NCBI GenBank assembly: GCA_938091145.1
Contig: CALKMS010000144.1
Coordinates: 1-10,127 of the forward strand
Source: an uncultured bacterium
Lineage (GTDB): Bacteria > Actinomycetota > Aquicultoria > SKW223 > CALKMS01
Reading direction: 5' to 3'
Length of the DNA: 10,127 nucleotides
The position numbers were made by a program, and so were the translations under genes. Positions 1-6,305 of the stretch are shown here, piece after piece (within the stretch, counting starts at the first letter, position 1; each line of letters opens with the position of its first letter). The notes under the pieces were generated by a model, which did not search any database, was not told the DNA's origin, and saw only the letters and a program-made list of their open reading frames with translations.

Positions 1-3
1 CTT

Positions 4-92
4 CAGTTCAAGAGCTTTTGAGGATTGCTGAATCAATGTATTGAATTTTGGTTTTTATCAGGTTATCTCTTTGGCTTAAACTTCTTGAACTG
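4..92. repeat. 10-bp inverted repeat pair beyond the hemY stop
   Basis: CAGTTCAAGA at 4-13 is the exact reverse complement of TCTTGAACTG at 83-92, with 69 bp between the arms. It lies just beyond the 3' end of the hemY gene (stop at 106-108). The spacer is too long and there is no T-tract for a simple intrinsic terminator. It could be a chance match or the ends of a small element. Nothing else in bases 1-105 is convincing; no gene can be called there. Confidence 0.3.
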
Positions 93-105
93 GTAGTTTT
101 TAGGT

Positions 106-1530
106 TTAAAGGCGCATTTGTTCAACCGCTTTTTTAGCCGCATTCCTACCCTCGACAATGCAGTCGCCAATTCCTAACCCGCGATAGGCATTTCCAACCA
201 AAAAGAGGCCGGGGTAGAGTTTTTCTCTTTCTTCAATGAACTTTATTCGATTGGTGTGTCCCAGGGTGTATTGAGGCATAGAGTTAGGCCAGCGGTAAAT
301 TCGGTAAAAAAGGGGTTTGGTTTTAACTCTCATTATTTTTTCAAGGTCAGCCAAGACGGCGTTTAGTATTTCCTCATCGCTTTTGTAAACAATGGTTTCT
401 TCTTGAGCATTGCCAACAAAGCATCTGATGAGAACACCATCTTCTGGCGCCCTACCAGGAAACTTAATCGAGCTCCAGCTGGAAGCTTTTACGGTAGTTT
501 TCTCTTTGCGGGGAACTAAAAAACCAAAACCGTTTAAAGGATGTTCAAACTCATTTTTTTTGTAAGCTAATGAAACAGTAGCGCTTGAAGCAAAAGGAAT
601 TCTCAGTAACATATCGGCAATTGCTCGGTCTAAATCGCGAACTATTTCGGCGGTGGCATAACTGGGAGCGGTAGCTACAATGCAGGCATGAGCTTCGTAT
701 TTCTCTTCGTTTTCAAAGATAAGGATGTATTTTTTGTTTTCATAATCGTATTTTATAGTTTTTACTTTCTTTTTCAGAACAATTGTTCCTTTAGGGATGG
801 CTTTGATTAAGGTTTCGATGAGCTGGCGCATTCCTTCTTTGAAACTTTTAAACATTGAGGCTGCTTTTTTCCCTTGGTTTTTGAATTTTTTTAGCTCTCG
901 GCGCCTTTTAAGCATTCCTCTTAAAAGACTGCCGTATTGATTTTCCATTTCAATTCCTCTTGGCCAGCAGGCTTTTAAACTAATAGTTTCAGGCACGCAA
1001 GCGTAAATGCTACCAAAGAGAGCCTCAGCTATATTTTCAAAAACCTCGCCTCCAAAGCGTTTTTTGTAAAACTCGGCAATACTGAGGTCTTCAGAGGATT
1101 GAGCTACTGGCGGAATAAAAAACTCCGTCGCTGCTCTAAACTTAGCTTTCCAGCTCAAGTAAGGGCAGAATGCGAGGGAAAGCAAGTTTTGAGGAACAAG
1201 ACCGAGTAGACCTTCAGGTATTTTTTGAAGTTTCCCGTTGATGTACAAAAAAGTATTATGCCATTCTTCATTAGCTTCTATGACCTGGTCTTCAATGCCC
1301 AACTCTCGGGCTAACTCGAGCGGAGCGGGCTTATAGAGCTCAAAAGAGTCTGGCCCGCCTTCAATTAGAAAGCCATCTATTTTTTCGGTTCGAAAGGTTC
1401 CTCCAGGAATTAAATCTTTTTCGAAAAGTTTTATCTCTAAAGGTTCTGGAAGTAAGTTTGAAATTTTGTTCAGCTCATAAGCAGCTGTTAACCCAGTAAT
1501 TCCTCCACCAACAATTGCGATTTTTTTCAT
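106..1530 (-). CDS. hemY: HemY-type protoporphyrinogen/coproporphyrinogen oxidase
   Basis: This is an FAD-dependent oxidase of late haem synthesis. The family removes six hydrogens from protoporphyrinogen IX, or from coproporphyrinogen III in Gram-positive-type pathways (CgoX), using oxygen. The 474-residue length is normal for the family. The N-terminal Rossmann motif IVGGGITGL (6-14) is followed by the FEK acidic residue (E37) that binds the FAD ribose, then GGTFRT (43-48) and the GGPDSF motif (58-63). The C-terminal FAD-binding signature LVGNAYRGLGIGDCI lies at about 444-458. No signal peptide or membrane segment is seen, so a soluble or peripheral cytoplasmic enzyme is expected. The ATG overlaps the TGA of the upstream PIN gene (ATGA), implying translational coupling. 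No other haem gene is in the window, so the substrate (copro- or protoporphyrinogen) cannot be decided here. The family call is secure; the exact substrate is inference. Confidence 0.93.
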   Translation of the reverse strand: MKKIAIVGGGITGLTAAYELNKISNLLPEPLEIKLFEKDLIPGGTFRTEKIDGFLIEGGPDSFELYKPAPLELARELGIEDQVIEANEEWHNTFLYINGKLQKIPEGLLGLVPQNLLSLAFCPYLSWKAKFRAATEFFIPPVAQSSEDLSIAEFYKKRFGGEVFENIAEALFGSIYACVPETISLKACWPRGIEMENQYGSLLRGMLKRRRELKKFKNQGKKAASMFKSFKEGMRQLIETLIKAIPKGTIVLKKKVKTIKYDYENKKYILIFENEEKYEAHACIVATAPSYATAEIVRDLDRAIADMLLRIPFASSATVSLAYKKNEFEHPLNGFGFLVPRKEKTTVKASSWSSIKFPGRAPEDGVLIRCFVGNAQEETIVYKSDEEILNAVLADLEKIMRVKTKPLFYRIYRWPNSMPQYTLGHTNRIKFIEEREKLYPGLFLVGNAYRGLGIGDCIVEGRNAAKKAVEQMRL

Positions 1531-1943
1531 TTGACATCACTCCATTTCTTTAAATCTTTCATTTTTAAAAATTCTTTGTTATGCGAAGCAAAGATATTAC
1601 TTCCCATCCTTTTCATAACCTCGGCGTGGTAGGCGGTGGAAAATCCAATGCCGTTTGCTTTGTAAAGATTAAGAGCGGAAGTTAAAACATCACGAAAATT
1701 TATTTTTAAGTTTGGGGTAGAAAGGATAAGTTCCAGGTTGTAAGCTACCTCTTTCTTTTTCCAGCCGTATTGTTTTTCAAGCTTTTCGGCCACCGTGATC
1801 AGAACTGGAACAGTGGTAAAGGCTTTTATTTTCCCTTTTACTAAGCTTTCGAAAAGTTTTTTGGCAAAAAGGTATTTTTGTTTGTCAGTCTGAACAAAAA
1901 AATCCAGAAAAATGTCTTCATTGATAAAAATTATTTTTTTCAT
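1527..1943 (-). CDS. PIN-fold protein, VapC-like, apparently catalytically dead
   Basis: A 138-residue protein whose layout follows VapC-type PIN ribonucleases: an N-terminal hydrophobic strand and FLDFF helix start (4-16), a helix with the LEKQYG pattern (55-60), an LNLYKANGIGF segment (91-101), and a C-terminal IFASHNKEF strand (117-125). Active PIN toxins cut RNA with four acidic residues. Against the usual pattern, the first Asp (of IDTN) is N8, the Glu of the 'lvlaEv' helix is T50, the Asp of 'gidfaDa' is T103 (with G100 where another Asp is common), and the Asp of 'TFDkdF' is N122. The metal site is therefore probably absent. It starts six bases after the AbrB-like gene, as in toxin-antitoxin operons, and its TGA overlaps the hemY ATG. 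Either a decayed toxin or a repurposed structural/regulatory partner; the alignment is by eye. Confidence 0.8.
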   Translation of the reverse strand: MKKIIFINEDIFLDFFVQTDKQKYLFAKKLFESLVKGKIKAFTTVPVLITVAEKLEKQYGWKKKEVAYNLELILSTPNLKINFRDVLTSALNLYKANGIGFSTAYHAEVMKRMGSNIFASHNKEFLKMKDLKKWSDVK

Positions 1944-1949
1944 CCGCGT

Positions 1950-2132
1950 TTATCTGGTCTTATCTTTCAAAGACTTCTTGATAATGGCATCAAGAATAGT
2001 GCCTTTTTTAAAATGGAGGCAAACGGTGTCCTCTTTTAAAATGAACTCTACAATATCACCTGGCTTTACTCCAAAGCGGTCCCTTATTTCCTTAGGTATA
2101 GTTACCTGCCCTTTTGTTGTTATCCTCGGCAT
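1950..2132 (-). CDS. AbrB/SpoVT-type antitoxin or transition-state regulator
   Basis: A 60-residue protein with the classic swapped-hairpin DNA-binding domain at its N-terminus: TTKGQVTIPKEIRDRFGVKPGD (5-26), then a beta strand with IVEFILKEDTV. The short C-terminal tail (about 42-60, Lys-rich helix) is the usual region that binds a PIN-type toxin. Proteins of this family dimerise, repress their own promoter and neutralise the partner toxin. It is the first gene of the abrB-PIN-hemY unit. The ATG at 2132 lies exactly where transcription should start from the TATAAT at 2139-2144, and no Shine-Dalgarno is present, so a leaderless message is likely. Three 17-bp direct repeats over its promoter are the obvious autoregulatory operator. 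The fold is secure; antitoxin activity is less certain because the partner lacks catalytic residues. Confidence 0.88.
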   Translation of the reverse strand: MPRITTKGQVTIPKEIRDRFGVKPGDIVEFILKEDTVCLHFKKGTILDAIIKKSLKDKTR

Positions 2133-2167
2133 ATTTTTATTATAAATTTTGTAATACTTAATTTCAA
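2133..2167 (-). promoter_or_regulatory. sigma-70-type promoter of the abrB-PIN-hemY unit, leaderless
   Basis: On the minus strand a -35 box TTGAAA (2167-2162) is followed by a 17-bp spacer and a perfect -10 box TATAAT (2144-2139). Six bases (AAAAAT) separate the -10 from the ATG at 2132, which places the expected start site on the A of the ATG. No Shine-Dalgarno is present or could be transcribed. Spacing and both hexamers are near the housekeeping consensus. Confidence 0.82.
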
Positions 2168-2190
2168 GTAATATTTTAAATTTAGTAATA
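2140..2190 (-). repeat. Three tandem 17-bp direct repeats, candidate AbrB/PIN operator
   Basis: On the minus strand the 17-base units TATTACTAAATTTAAAA (2190-2174), TATTACTTGAAATTAAG (2173-2157) and TATTACAAAATTTATAA (2156-2140) follow each other without a gap, sharing TATTAC and an AAATT core. They cover the region upstream of the -35, the -35 and spacer, and part of the -10 of the antitoxin promoter. Binding here would block RNA polymerase, which fits autorepression by an AbrB dimer or AbrB-PIN complex. The repeats are directly visible; the binding protein is inferred from position. Confidence 0.7.
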
Positions 2191-2200
2191 CCAGAGGCGT

Positions 2201-2339
2201 TGGGGTTGGGTCAAATCCTAATCTAAAGCATTAAAGTAAGTTTTCTTTTGGTGAGGTAAAGCAATTCAATTCATTGCCCGTTTTCATTGCGTTTTCACTT
2301 TGCTTATAATGACATTTTCAGTGTCGTTTGCCAACCCCA
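2201..2339. repeat. 9-bp inverted repeat bounding an otherwise featureless spacer
   Basis: TGGGGTTGG (2201-2209) is the reverse complement of CCAACCCCA (2331-2339). Between them no gene is visible; TTCATTGC occurs twice near 2268-2290 and may be decayed fragments of the neighbouring CATTGCGAG repeats. It may mark the outer boundary of an older element whose right part is the repeat cluster, but the arms are short and could be chance. Confidence 0.25.
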
Positions 2340-2351
2340 CTTTAGCGGGTT

Positions 2352-2401
2352 GAAGCAATCCCAGAGATTGCCTTTCCTCTCAAACAGCGAGATTGCCACG
2401 C
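2352..2401. repeat. 50-bp repeat unit, copy 1 (second copy at 2499-2548)
   Basis: A 50-base block beginning GAAGCAATC and ending GAGATTGCCACGC recurs 147 bases downstream at 2499-2548 with two mismatches. Each copy contains an inner inverted pair GCAATC / GATTGC. It forms the core of a REP/MITE-like element completed on the right by CTCGCAATGACA (2418-2429). The left arm of this copy is divergent: a CCCCACTTTAGCGGG segment replaces the CATTGCGAG arm seen in the second copy. Confidence 0.75.
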
Positions 2402-2450
2402 CTTCGCTTCGCTCAGGCTCGCAATGACAAAAAAGAGGTGTTTGCTCAGG

Positions 2451-2483
2451 CTCGCAATGACATCTCCGACTTGTCATTGCGAG
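2451..2483. repeat. 12-bp perfect hairpin between neighbouring repeat elements
   Basis: CTCGCAATGACA (2451-2462), a 9-base loop, and its exact reverse complement TGTCATTGCGAG (2472-2483). The two arms are the right end of one REP-like element and the left end of the next, facing each other. In RNA this would be a stable hairpin in either direction. Confidence 0.7.
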
Positions 2484-2575
2484 GGTGCGTAAGCACCCGA
2501 AGCAATCTCAGAGACTGCCTTTCCTCTCAAACAGCGAGATTGCCACGCTCGCCTCACGGCTCGCTCGCAATGACA
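2472..2575. mobile_element. REP/MITE-like palindromic element with CATTGCGAG ends
   Basis: A 104-bp element bounded by TGTCATTGCGAG (2472-2483) and its inverse CTCGCAATGACA (2564-2575). Inside are a nested inverted pair (GCAATCTC near 2502-2509 and GAGATTGC at 2536-2543), a copy of the 50-bp block (2499-2548), and a GGGTGC-GTAA-GCACCC hairpin with a GNRA-type tetraloop (2483-2498). It carries no gene, so any movement would need a transposase in trans. Repeats with CATTGCGAG...GCAATCTC patterns recur in intergenic DNA of many environmental bacterial genomes. No flanking target duplication was identified. Confidence 0.6.
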
Positions 2576-2774
2576 AAAAAGAGGTGTTCGCTCAGGCTCG
2601 CAATGACAGAAAAAAGGTGTTTGCTCAGGCTCGCAATGACAAAGAAAGAAGGGGTTTGTCTGGACTACTGACGAAAGGAAGATTTTCGCCTGGCTCGCTT
2701 TGACTAATAAATCTTTGTCTTTCAATAGTTAATCGTTTTCAATCTAAAAGTCTTAATTGTTTTCCCTTTTCAAT

Positions 2775-2789
2775 GATAAAATACTCCCG
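2775..2789 (+). promoter_or_regulatory. Extended -10 promoter of the PIG-L gene, probably leaderless
   Basis: TGATAAAAT (TG at 2774-2775, hexamer TAAAAT at 2777-2782) matches the extended -10 form TGnTAtAAT. Six bases then lead to the GTG at 2789, so transcription should begin on or next to the start codon. No Shine-Dalgarno lies upstream, and the -35 region has only a weak candidate (TTAATT near 2753). The same nine bases precede the phoB-like gene. Confidence 0.6.
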
Positions 2790-3631
2790 TGATTTTTAAA
2801 AAGGTGGTTACGATAATTGCTGTAATTTTAGCTTTTTTCATTTTATTGATTCTTTTAGCTTCCATTATCTTTCGTTTCATTTCCTACCTTACCCGCCCCT
2901 CTAATTTAAAAAAGGCTTTTAATTACGGCTCGGAGTTAGCTAAATCATCGGGTAAAACTTTCTGGGTAGTGGTAGCTCATCCTGACGATGCGGAATGGTA
3001 TGCTGGCGGAACCATCGCCTCTTTAGCTCTGAAAAATCGGGTTATTCTGGTTATGTGCACCTCAGGCGAAAAAGGCTCAAATGATGACAGTTTAGGGGCA
3101 AAGAGAGAAAAATTACAGTTGGAAGCAGGTAAGATTGTTGGTTATCATCGGATTGAGTTTTTACGCTTTCCCGATCGAGAGCTTCAAGAGCATAAACAGG
3201 ATTTATTCAAGTATCTAAAAAGGCTGGCGGTTTACGAGCCCCCCGCAGCTATTTTCACCTTTGACTTTAAAAAACCTCACTATATTTACCGCCATCCAGA
3301 CCATTTGGCTGCGGGCGAAGTGGCAATGAAAGCGGGTGAGGAGCTGGGGGTGCCTTTATATCTTTTTCACACCAGTAAGCCCAATGTCATTTTCGACTAC
3401 GAGAAAGTTAGACACAAGAAGAAAGAAGCCCTTAAAGCTTTAACCAATTATGGGGGTCGGCGACGAAGGGGGGCTTTGAGTGTTTTACGTAGTGTTTTTT
3501 CTTTCCTTGGCCGAAACCAAATTGAAATGTATGGCTATAAAGAAGGCTTTCTCCAACTCGGTATCGAATTTGGCGAAACCTTTCGCTTGGAAAGACCAGT
3601 TAAAGAAAACGACTTGATATTTATTGATTAG
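2789..3631 (+). CDS. Membrane-anchored PIG-L (LmbE-like) family deacetylase
   Basis: A 280-residue protein of the GlcNAc-PI de-N-acetylase/LmbE family, zinc enzymes that remove acetyl groups from N-acetylglucosamine-containing substrates. The zinc and catalytic motif AHPDDAEWYAGG lies at 63-74 (H64, D66, D67), a family-typical CTSGEKG at 90-96, and the second zinc motif HPDH at 169-172. Residues 6-32 form one hydrophobic helix with a lysine pair before it, so the enzyme is probably anchored in the membrane; a cytoplasmic or exterior catalytic domain cannot be decided, though positive residues before the helix favour the domain being outside. The GTG start is supported by the -10 element seven bases upstream. 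It stands alone on the plus strand, convergent with pstB. The substrate (cell-wall glycan, lipid-linked sugar or small thiol precursor) is unknown. Confidence 0.88.
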   Translation: MIFKKVVTIIAVILAFFILLILLASIIFRFISYLTRPSNLKKAFNYGSELAKSSGKTFWVVVAHPDDAEWYAGGTIASLALKNRVILVMCTSGEKGSNDDSLGAKREKLQLEAGKIVGYHRIEFLRFPDRELQEHKQDLFKYLKRLAVYEPPAAIFTFDFKKPHYIYRHPDHLAAGEVAMKAGEELGVPLYLFHTSKPNVIFDYEKVRHKKKEALKALTNYGGRRRRGALSVLRSVFSFLGRNQIEMYGYKEGFLQLGIEFGETFRLERPVKENDLIFID

Positions 3632-3686
3632 ATTGATTAATACAAAGATAATTTCGTTTATATATGGGATTTAAAAAGAGAGAAAG

Positions 3687-4523
3687 TTAACCAAGTCGGC
3701 CGGCTATATATTTTTCTGTCAAAGGGTTAGAAGGGTTAACAAAAATTTTTGAGGCTTTGTCATATTCAACAAGGCGAGCAATTTGGTCTTCACCAGCATA
3801 AAAGAAAGCTACATAATCGGAAATGCGAGAAGCCTGCTGCATATTATGAGTTACAACAACCAGCGTATAGTGCTCTTTTAATTCAATCATTAAATCCTCG
3901 ATTTTTAAGGTGGAGATGGGATCAAGAGCGCTACAGGGCTCATCCATCAATATAACTTCTGGTTCCATAGCTATTGCTCTAGCTATGCAAAGTCTCTGCT
4001 GTTGGCCTCCTGAAAGTGCGGAAGCTGGAGTTTTTAACTTGTTTTTAACTTCGTTCCAAAGGGCAACTTTTCTCAAACTGGATTCACATATCCAATCTAA
4101 TTCTTCTTTGTTTTTTACTCCAAAAAGTTTTGGACCAAAGGTCACATTGTGATAAATGGTTCCAGGGAAAGGATTCGGTTTTTGAAAAACCATACCGATT
4201 TTAGTTCTAAGCAGGTTGACGTCAACTTTCTTACTTAAAATGTTTTCTTCGTCTAAAAAAATAGCTCCTTCGCTTCGGGCAAAAATGTTCTCATCGTGAA
4301 GGCGGTTTATGGCTTTAAGAAAAGTTGTTTTTCCACAGCCGGAGGGACCAATGATCGAGGTAATGGAATTTTCTTTAATTGAAAGAGAGATATTTTCTAG
4401 AATTTTCTTGTTAGCATAATAAAAAGAAAATTGAGAAACGATAAGTTTGTCTTTTTTACTGAGTTCTTCGTTTTTTGTCTTTTTTTCCTGATTGTTTGTG
4501 GATAAATTAAGCCTGAAACTCAT
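3687..4523 (-). CDS. pstB: Phosphate ABC transporter ATP-binding protein PstB
   Basis: The ATPase that powers phosphate import through PstCA. All ABC motifs are intact: Walker A GPSGCGKT (59-66), Q-loop VFQKPNPFP (112-120; the KPNPFP run is a PstB hallmark), signature LSGGQQQR (170-177), Walker B VILMDE (190-195), D-loop SALD (198-201) and the switch histidine in VVTHNMQQA (H226). The C-terminus has the PstB-like PSNPLTEKYIAGRLG ending. At 278 residues it carries about 25 extra Lys/Asn/Glu-rich residues before the conserved domain. The ATG follows the pstA TAA by a single base, with GAGG just upstream, so coupled translation is likely. It is the last gene of the pst operon, and no phoU follows: the next gene is the convergent PIG-L gene. 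Confidence 0.97.
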   Translation of the reverse strand: MSFRLNLSTNNQEKKTKNEELSKKDKLIVSQFSFYYANKKILENISLSIKENSITSIIGPSGCGKTTFLKAINRLHDENIFARSEGAIFLDEENILSKKVDVNLLRTKIGMVFQKPNPFPGTIYHNVTFGPKLFGVKNKEELDWICESSLRKVALWNEVKNKLKTPASALSGGQQQRLCIARAIAMEPEVILMDEPCSALDPISTLKIEDLMIELKEHYTLVVVTHNMQQASRISDYVAFFYAGEDQIARLVEYDKASKIFVNPSNPLTEKYIAGRLG

Positions 4524-4524
4524 C

Positions 4525-5415
4525 TTACCTCACTCTTTTCCGACTTTGGTATCGCAAAAATACAACTAAAGCGTTGAGAAGTATAAAAAGCAAAAGGAGA
4601 ACGATAATAGCGGCAGCCGCAAGATCTTGAAACTCCTTTTGTGGACGGGAAACCCAGGTATAGATTTGGACAGGGAGAACGGTAAAGGGGTCGGCAGGTG
4701 AACGAGGCACATAAGCTACGTAAGAAAGAGCTCCGATAGCGATTAAAGGAGCAGTTTCACCTATTGCTCGAGCCAGAGCTAAAATTATTCCAGTTAGAAT
4801 ACTAGGGAAAGCAACGGGAAGGACAGCATATCTTACAGTCTGCCATTGGCTAGCGCCTAAAGAAAAAGAGGCTTCTCTAATTGTTTTGGGTACCATTTTT
4901 AAGGCTTCTTGGGTAGCGATAATAATTATCGGAAGAACAAGAAGACTCATTGTAAGTGAACCAGCTATGATGCTTCTTCCTAAGGCTAAAAAACGGACAA
5001 AAACCGCTAAGCCTAAAATTCCATATACCACCGAGGGCACACCAGCTAAATTGGAAATATTAATCTGGATAAACCGAGCTATGAAATTCTTTTTTGAATA
5101 CTCTTCTAAAAAAATTGCTGCTCCAATCCCTAAAGGTATAGAGAATATGGCAGTTAGTATTATTAACCAGAATGAACCAACAAGGGCGGGAAGTATACCT
5201 GCTTTTTCTGGAAATCGCGAGGGGGTTCCAAGAAGAAAGGACAAACTCAACCAGCTTGCGCCTTTAACTATTAAACTTATAAAGAAGGCAAAGAGTAGCA
5301 ATAGACCCAGTAATGAAGCAAAGAGAGCAAATAGAGAAAAAATCTTATCAATCTTTCTTCTTCTTTTTACCTTTAATTTAAGTTTTTCTGGGTCTAATAA
5401 ATCTCTTGCTTCCAT
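4525..5415 (-). CDS. pstA: Phosphate ABC transporter permease PstA
   Basis: The second integral-membrane subunit of the phosphate importer. The 296-residue protein has a basic cytoplasmic N-terminus (KLKVKRRRK, about 12-21), then about six hydrophobic helices. The ABC permease coupling motif EASFSLGASQWQTVRYAVLP, which docks on PstB, lies before the GIILALARAIGETAPLIAIGA segment typical of PstA. It overlaps the end of pstC by 22 bases in a different frame and ends one base before pstB. The start region lacks a strong Shine-Dalgarno, so it probably depends on translation of pstC. Confidence 0.96.
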   Translation of the reverse strand: MEARDLLDPEKLKLKVKRRRKIDKIFSLFALFASLLGLLLLFAFFISLIVKGASWLSLSFLLGTPSRFPEKAGILPALVGSFWLIILTAIFSIPLGIGAAIFLEEYSKKNFIARFIQINISNLAGVPSVVYGILGLAVFVRFLALGRSIIAGSLTMSLLVLPIIIIATQEALKMVPKTIREASFSLGASQWQTVRYAVLPVAFPSILTGIILALARAIGETAPLIAIGALSYVAYVPRSPADPFTVLPVQIYTWVSRPQKEFQDLAAAAIIVLLLLFILLNALVVFLRYQSRKRVR

Positions 5416-6305
5416 CCTAGAAGTAACTTTCCGATGATATTAAGGACGAGAGTGAACAAAAAAAGCAAGAAGCCAACAGCAAATACAGTTTTATATTCAA
5501 TGCTTCCAAAAGGAGTGTCACCCAAGCTTACTTGGGCAATGTAAGCTGTCATAGTTTGCACGCTTTCCAGCGGATTGAGAGTCAGGTTAGGTGTCGCCCC
5601 CGCTGCTATAGCTACGATCATGGTTTCTCCTATGGCTCGGGAAAGAGCTAAAATAAAAGAGGCAATAATACCAGATTTGGCAGCTGGAATTACTACTTTT
5701 AAAGTAGTTTCAAACTTGGTTGCTCCCATTGCTAAAGCACCTTCTTTTAAGTGTTTAGGAACCGCTGTCATTGCGTCTTCACTCAGGGAAGAAATGATAG
5801 GAAGTATCATCACGCCCATCACTAATCCGGCGCTCAAAGCGTTGAAGATTTTTATTTGAGGGATGATTTGCTTTAAAAGAGGAGTCAACATTACCAAAGC
5901 AAAATAACCATAAACCACCGTCGGGATTCCGACCAGTATTTCAAGACCAGGCTTTACCAGGTTGCGGAAAGCTGGCTTTGCGTATTGGCTTAGGTAGATA
6001 GCAGTAAGCAAGGCAATGGGTGTGGCAAAAATGCAGGCGATTGCCGAGGTAAGAAATGTTCCAGCCAGGAGAGGCAGAATGCCAAAGTGTTGAGGTTTAT
6101 AAAGAGGTGTCCATTTTGTGTCAGTAAAGAACTCAACGATTGAAACTTCTCGGAAAAAATCGATTGATTCAACAAGGAAAATAAAAAAGATAAGAATGGT
6201 AGTTAAAATGGAAAGATAAGAAGAGAGGGAGAGAAGCCTCTCAATAGCTCTCTCCCTCAATTTGGAAGAAAAAAAGGGAAATGTTTTTTTTGCTTTATTT
6301 GACAT
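5394..6305 (-). CDS. pstC: Phosphate ABC transporter permease PstC
   Basis: The first permease subunit of the phosphate importer, 303 residues with about six transmembrane helices. The first lies at roughly 30-48, followed by an extracytoplasmic loop with WTPLYKPQHFGILPLLAGT, a PstC hallmark (the 'FGilPll.GT' pattern). The coupling loop EGALAMGATKFETTLKVVIPAAKSG and the ALSRAIGETMIVAIAAG helix follow. The ATG overlaps the 3' end of pstS by 11 bases and the stop lies inside pstA, giving a tightly coupled pstSCAB order. Confidence 0.96.
   Translation of the reverse strand: MSNKAKKTFPFFSSKLRERAIERLLSLSSYLSILTTILIFFIFLVESIDFFREVSIVEFFTDTKWTPLYKPQHFGILPLLAGTFLTSAIACIFATPIALLTAIYLSQYAKPAFRNLVKPGLEILVGIPTVVYGYFALVMLTPLLKQIIPQIKIFNALSAGLVMGVMILPIISSLSEDAMTAVPKHLKEGALAMGATKFETTLKVVIPAAKSGIIASFILALSRAIGETMIVAIAAGATPNLTLNPLESVQTMTAYIAQVSLGDTPFGSIEYKTVFAVGFLLFLFTLVLNIIGKLLLGWKQEIY

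Larger units (their letters stand above)
2411..2640. repeat. Dispersed 33-bp repeat, GCTCAGGCTCGCAATGACA type
   Basis: The block GCTCAGGCTCGCAATGACA plus an A/G-rich tail ending near GAGGTGTTT occurs at 2411-2443, 2444-2462 (tail missing), 2557-2589 (left part divergent), 2590-2622 and 2623-2640 (tail diverged). Neighbouring full units are 33 bp apart. Because 33 is a multiple of three, reading frames through it stay open and repeat a peptide; there is no start context or codon logic to support coding. These look like tandem duplications of the right arm of the adjacent palindromic element. Confidence 0.75.

Noticed and set aside
2411..2640. CRISPR-like array
   Set aside because: The units are adjacent or irregularly spaced, the supposed spacers are A/G-rich tails that are themselves repeated, and no cas gene is present.
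2393..2725. Open frames on both strands through the repeat cluster, encoding repeated AQARND-like peptides
   Set aside because: They exist because the 33-bp unit is a multiple of three. They start in different places in overlapping frames, have no ribosome sites, and their sequence is fully explained by the palindromic repeats.
2720..2774. TTTCAAT repeated three times upstream of the PIG-L gene as a Pho box
   Set aside because: The copies are 17 and 31 bases apart, not in an 11-bp register, and the surrounding bases do not match the TTWAACC core seen before pstS.
4886..5437. 183-codon plus-strand frame opposite pstA
   Set aside because: It is antisense to a clearly conserved permease in tight operon order and shows no recognisable domain; it is a shadow frame.
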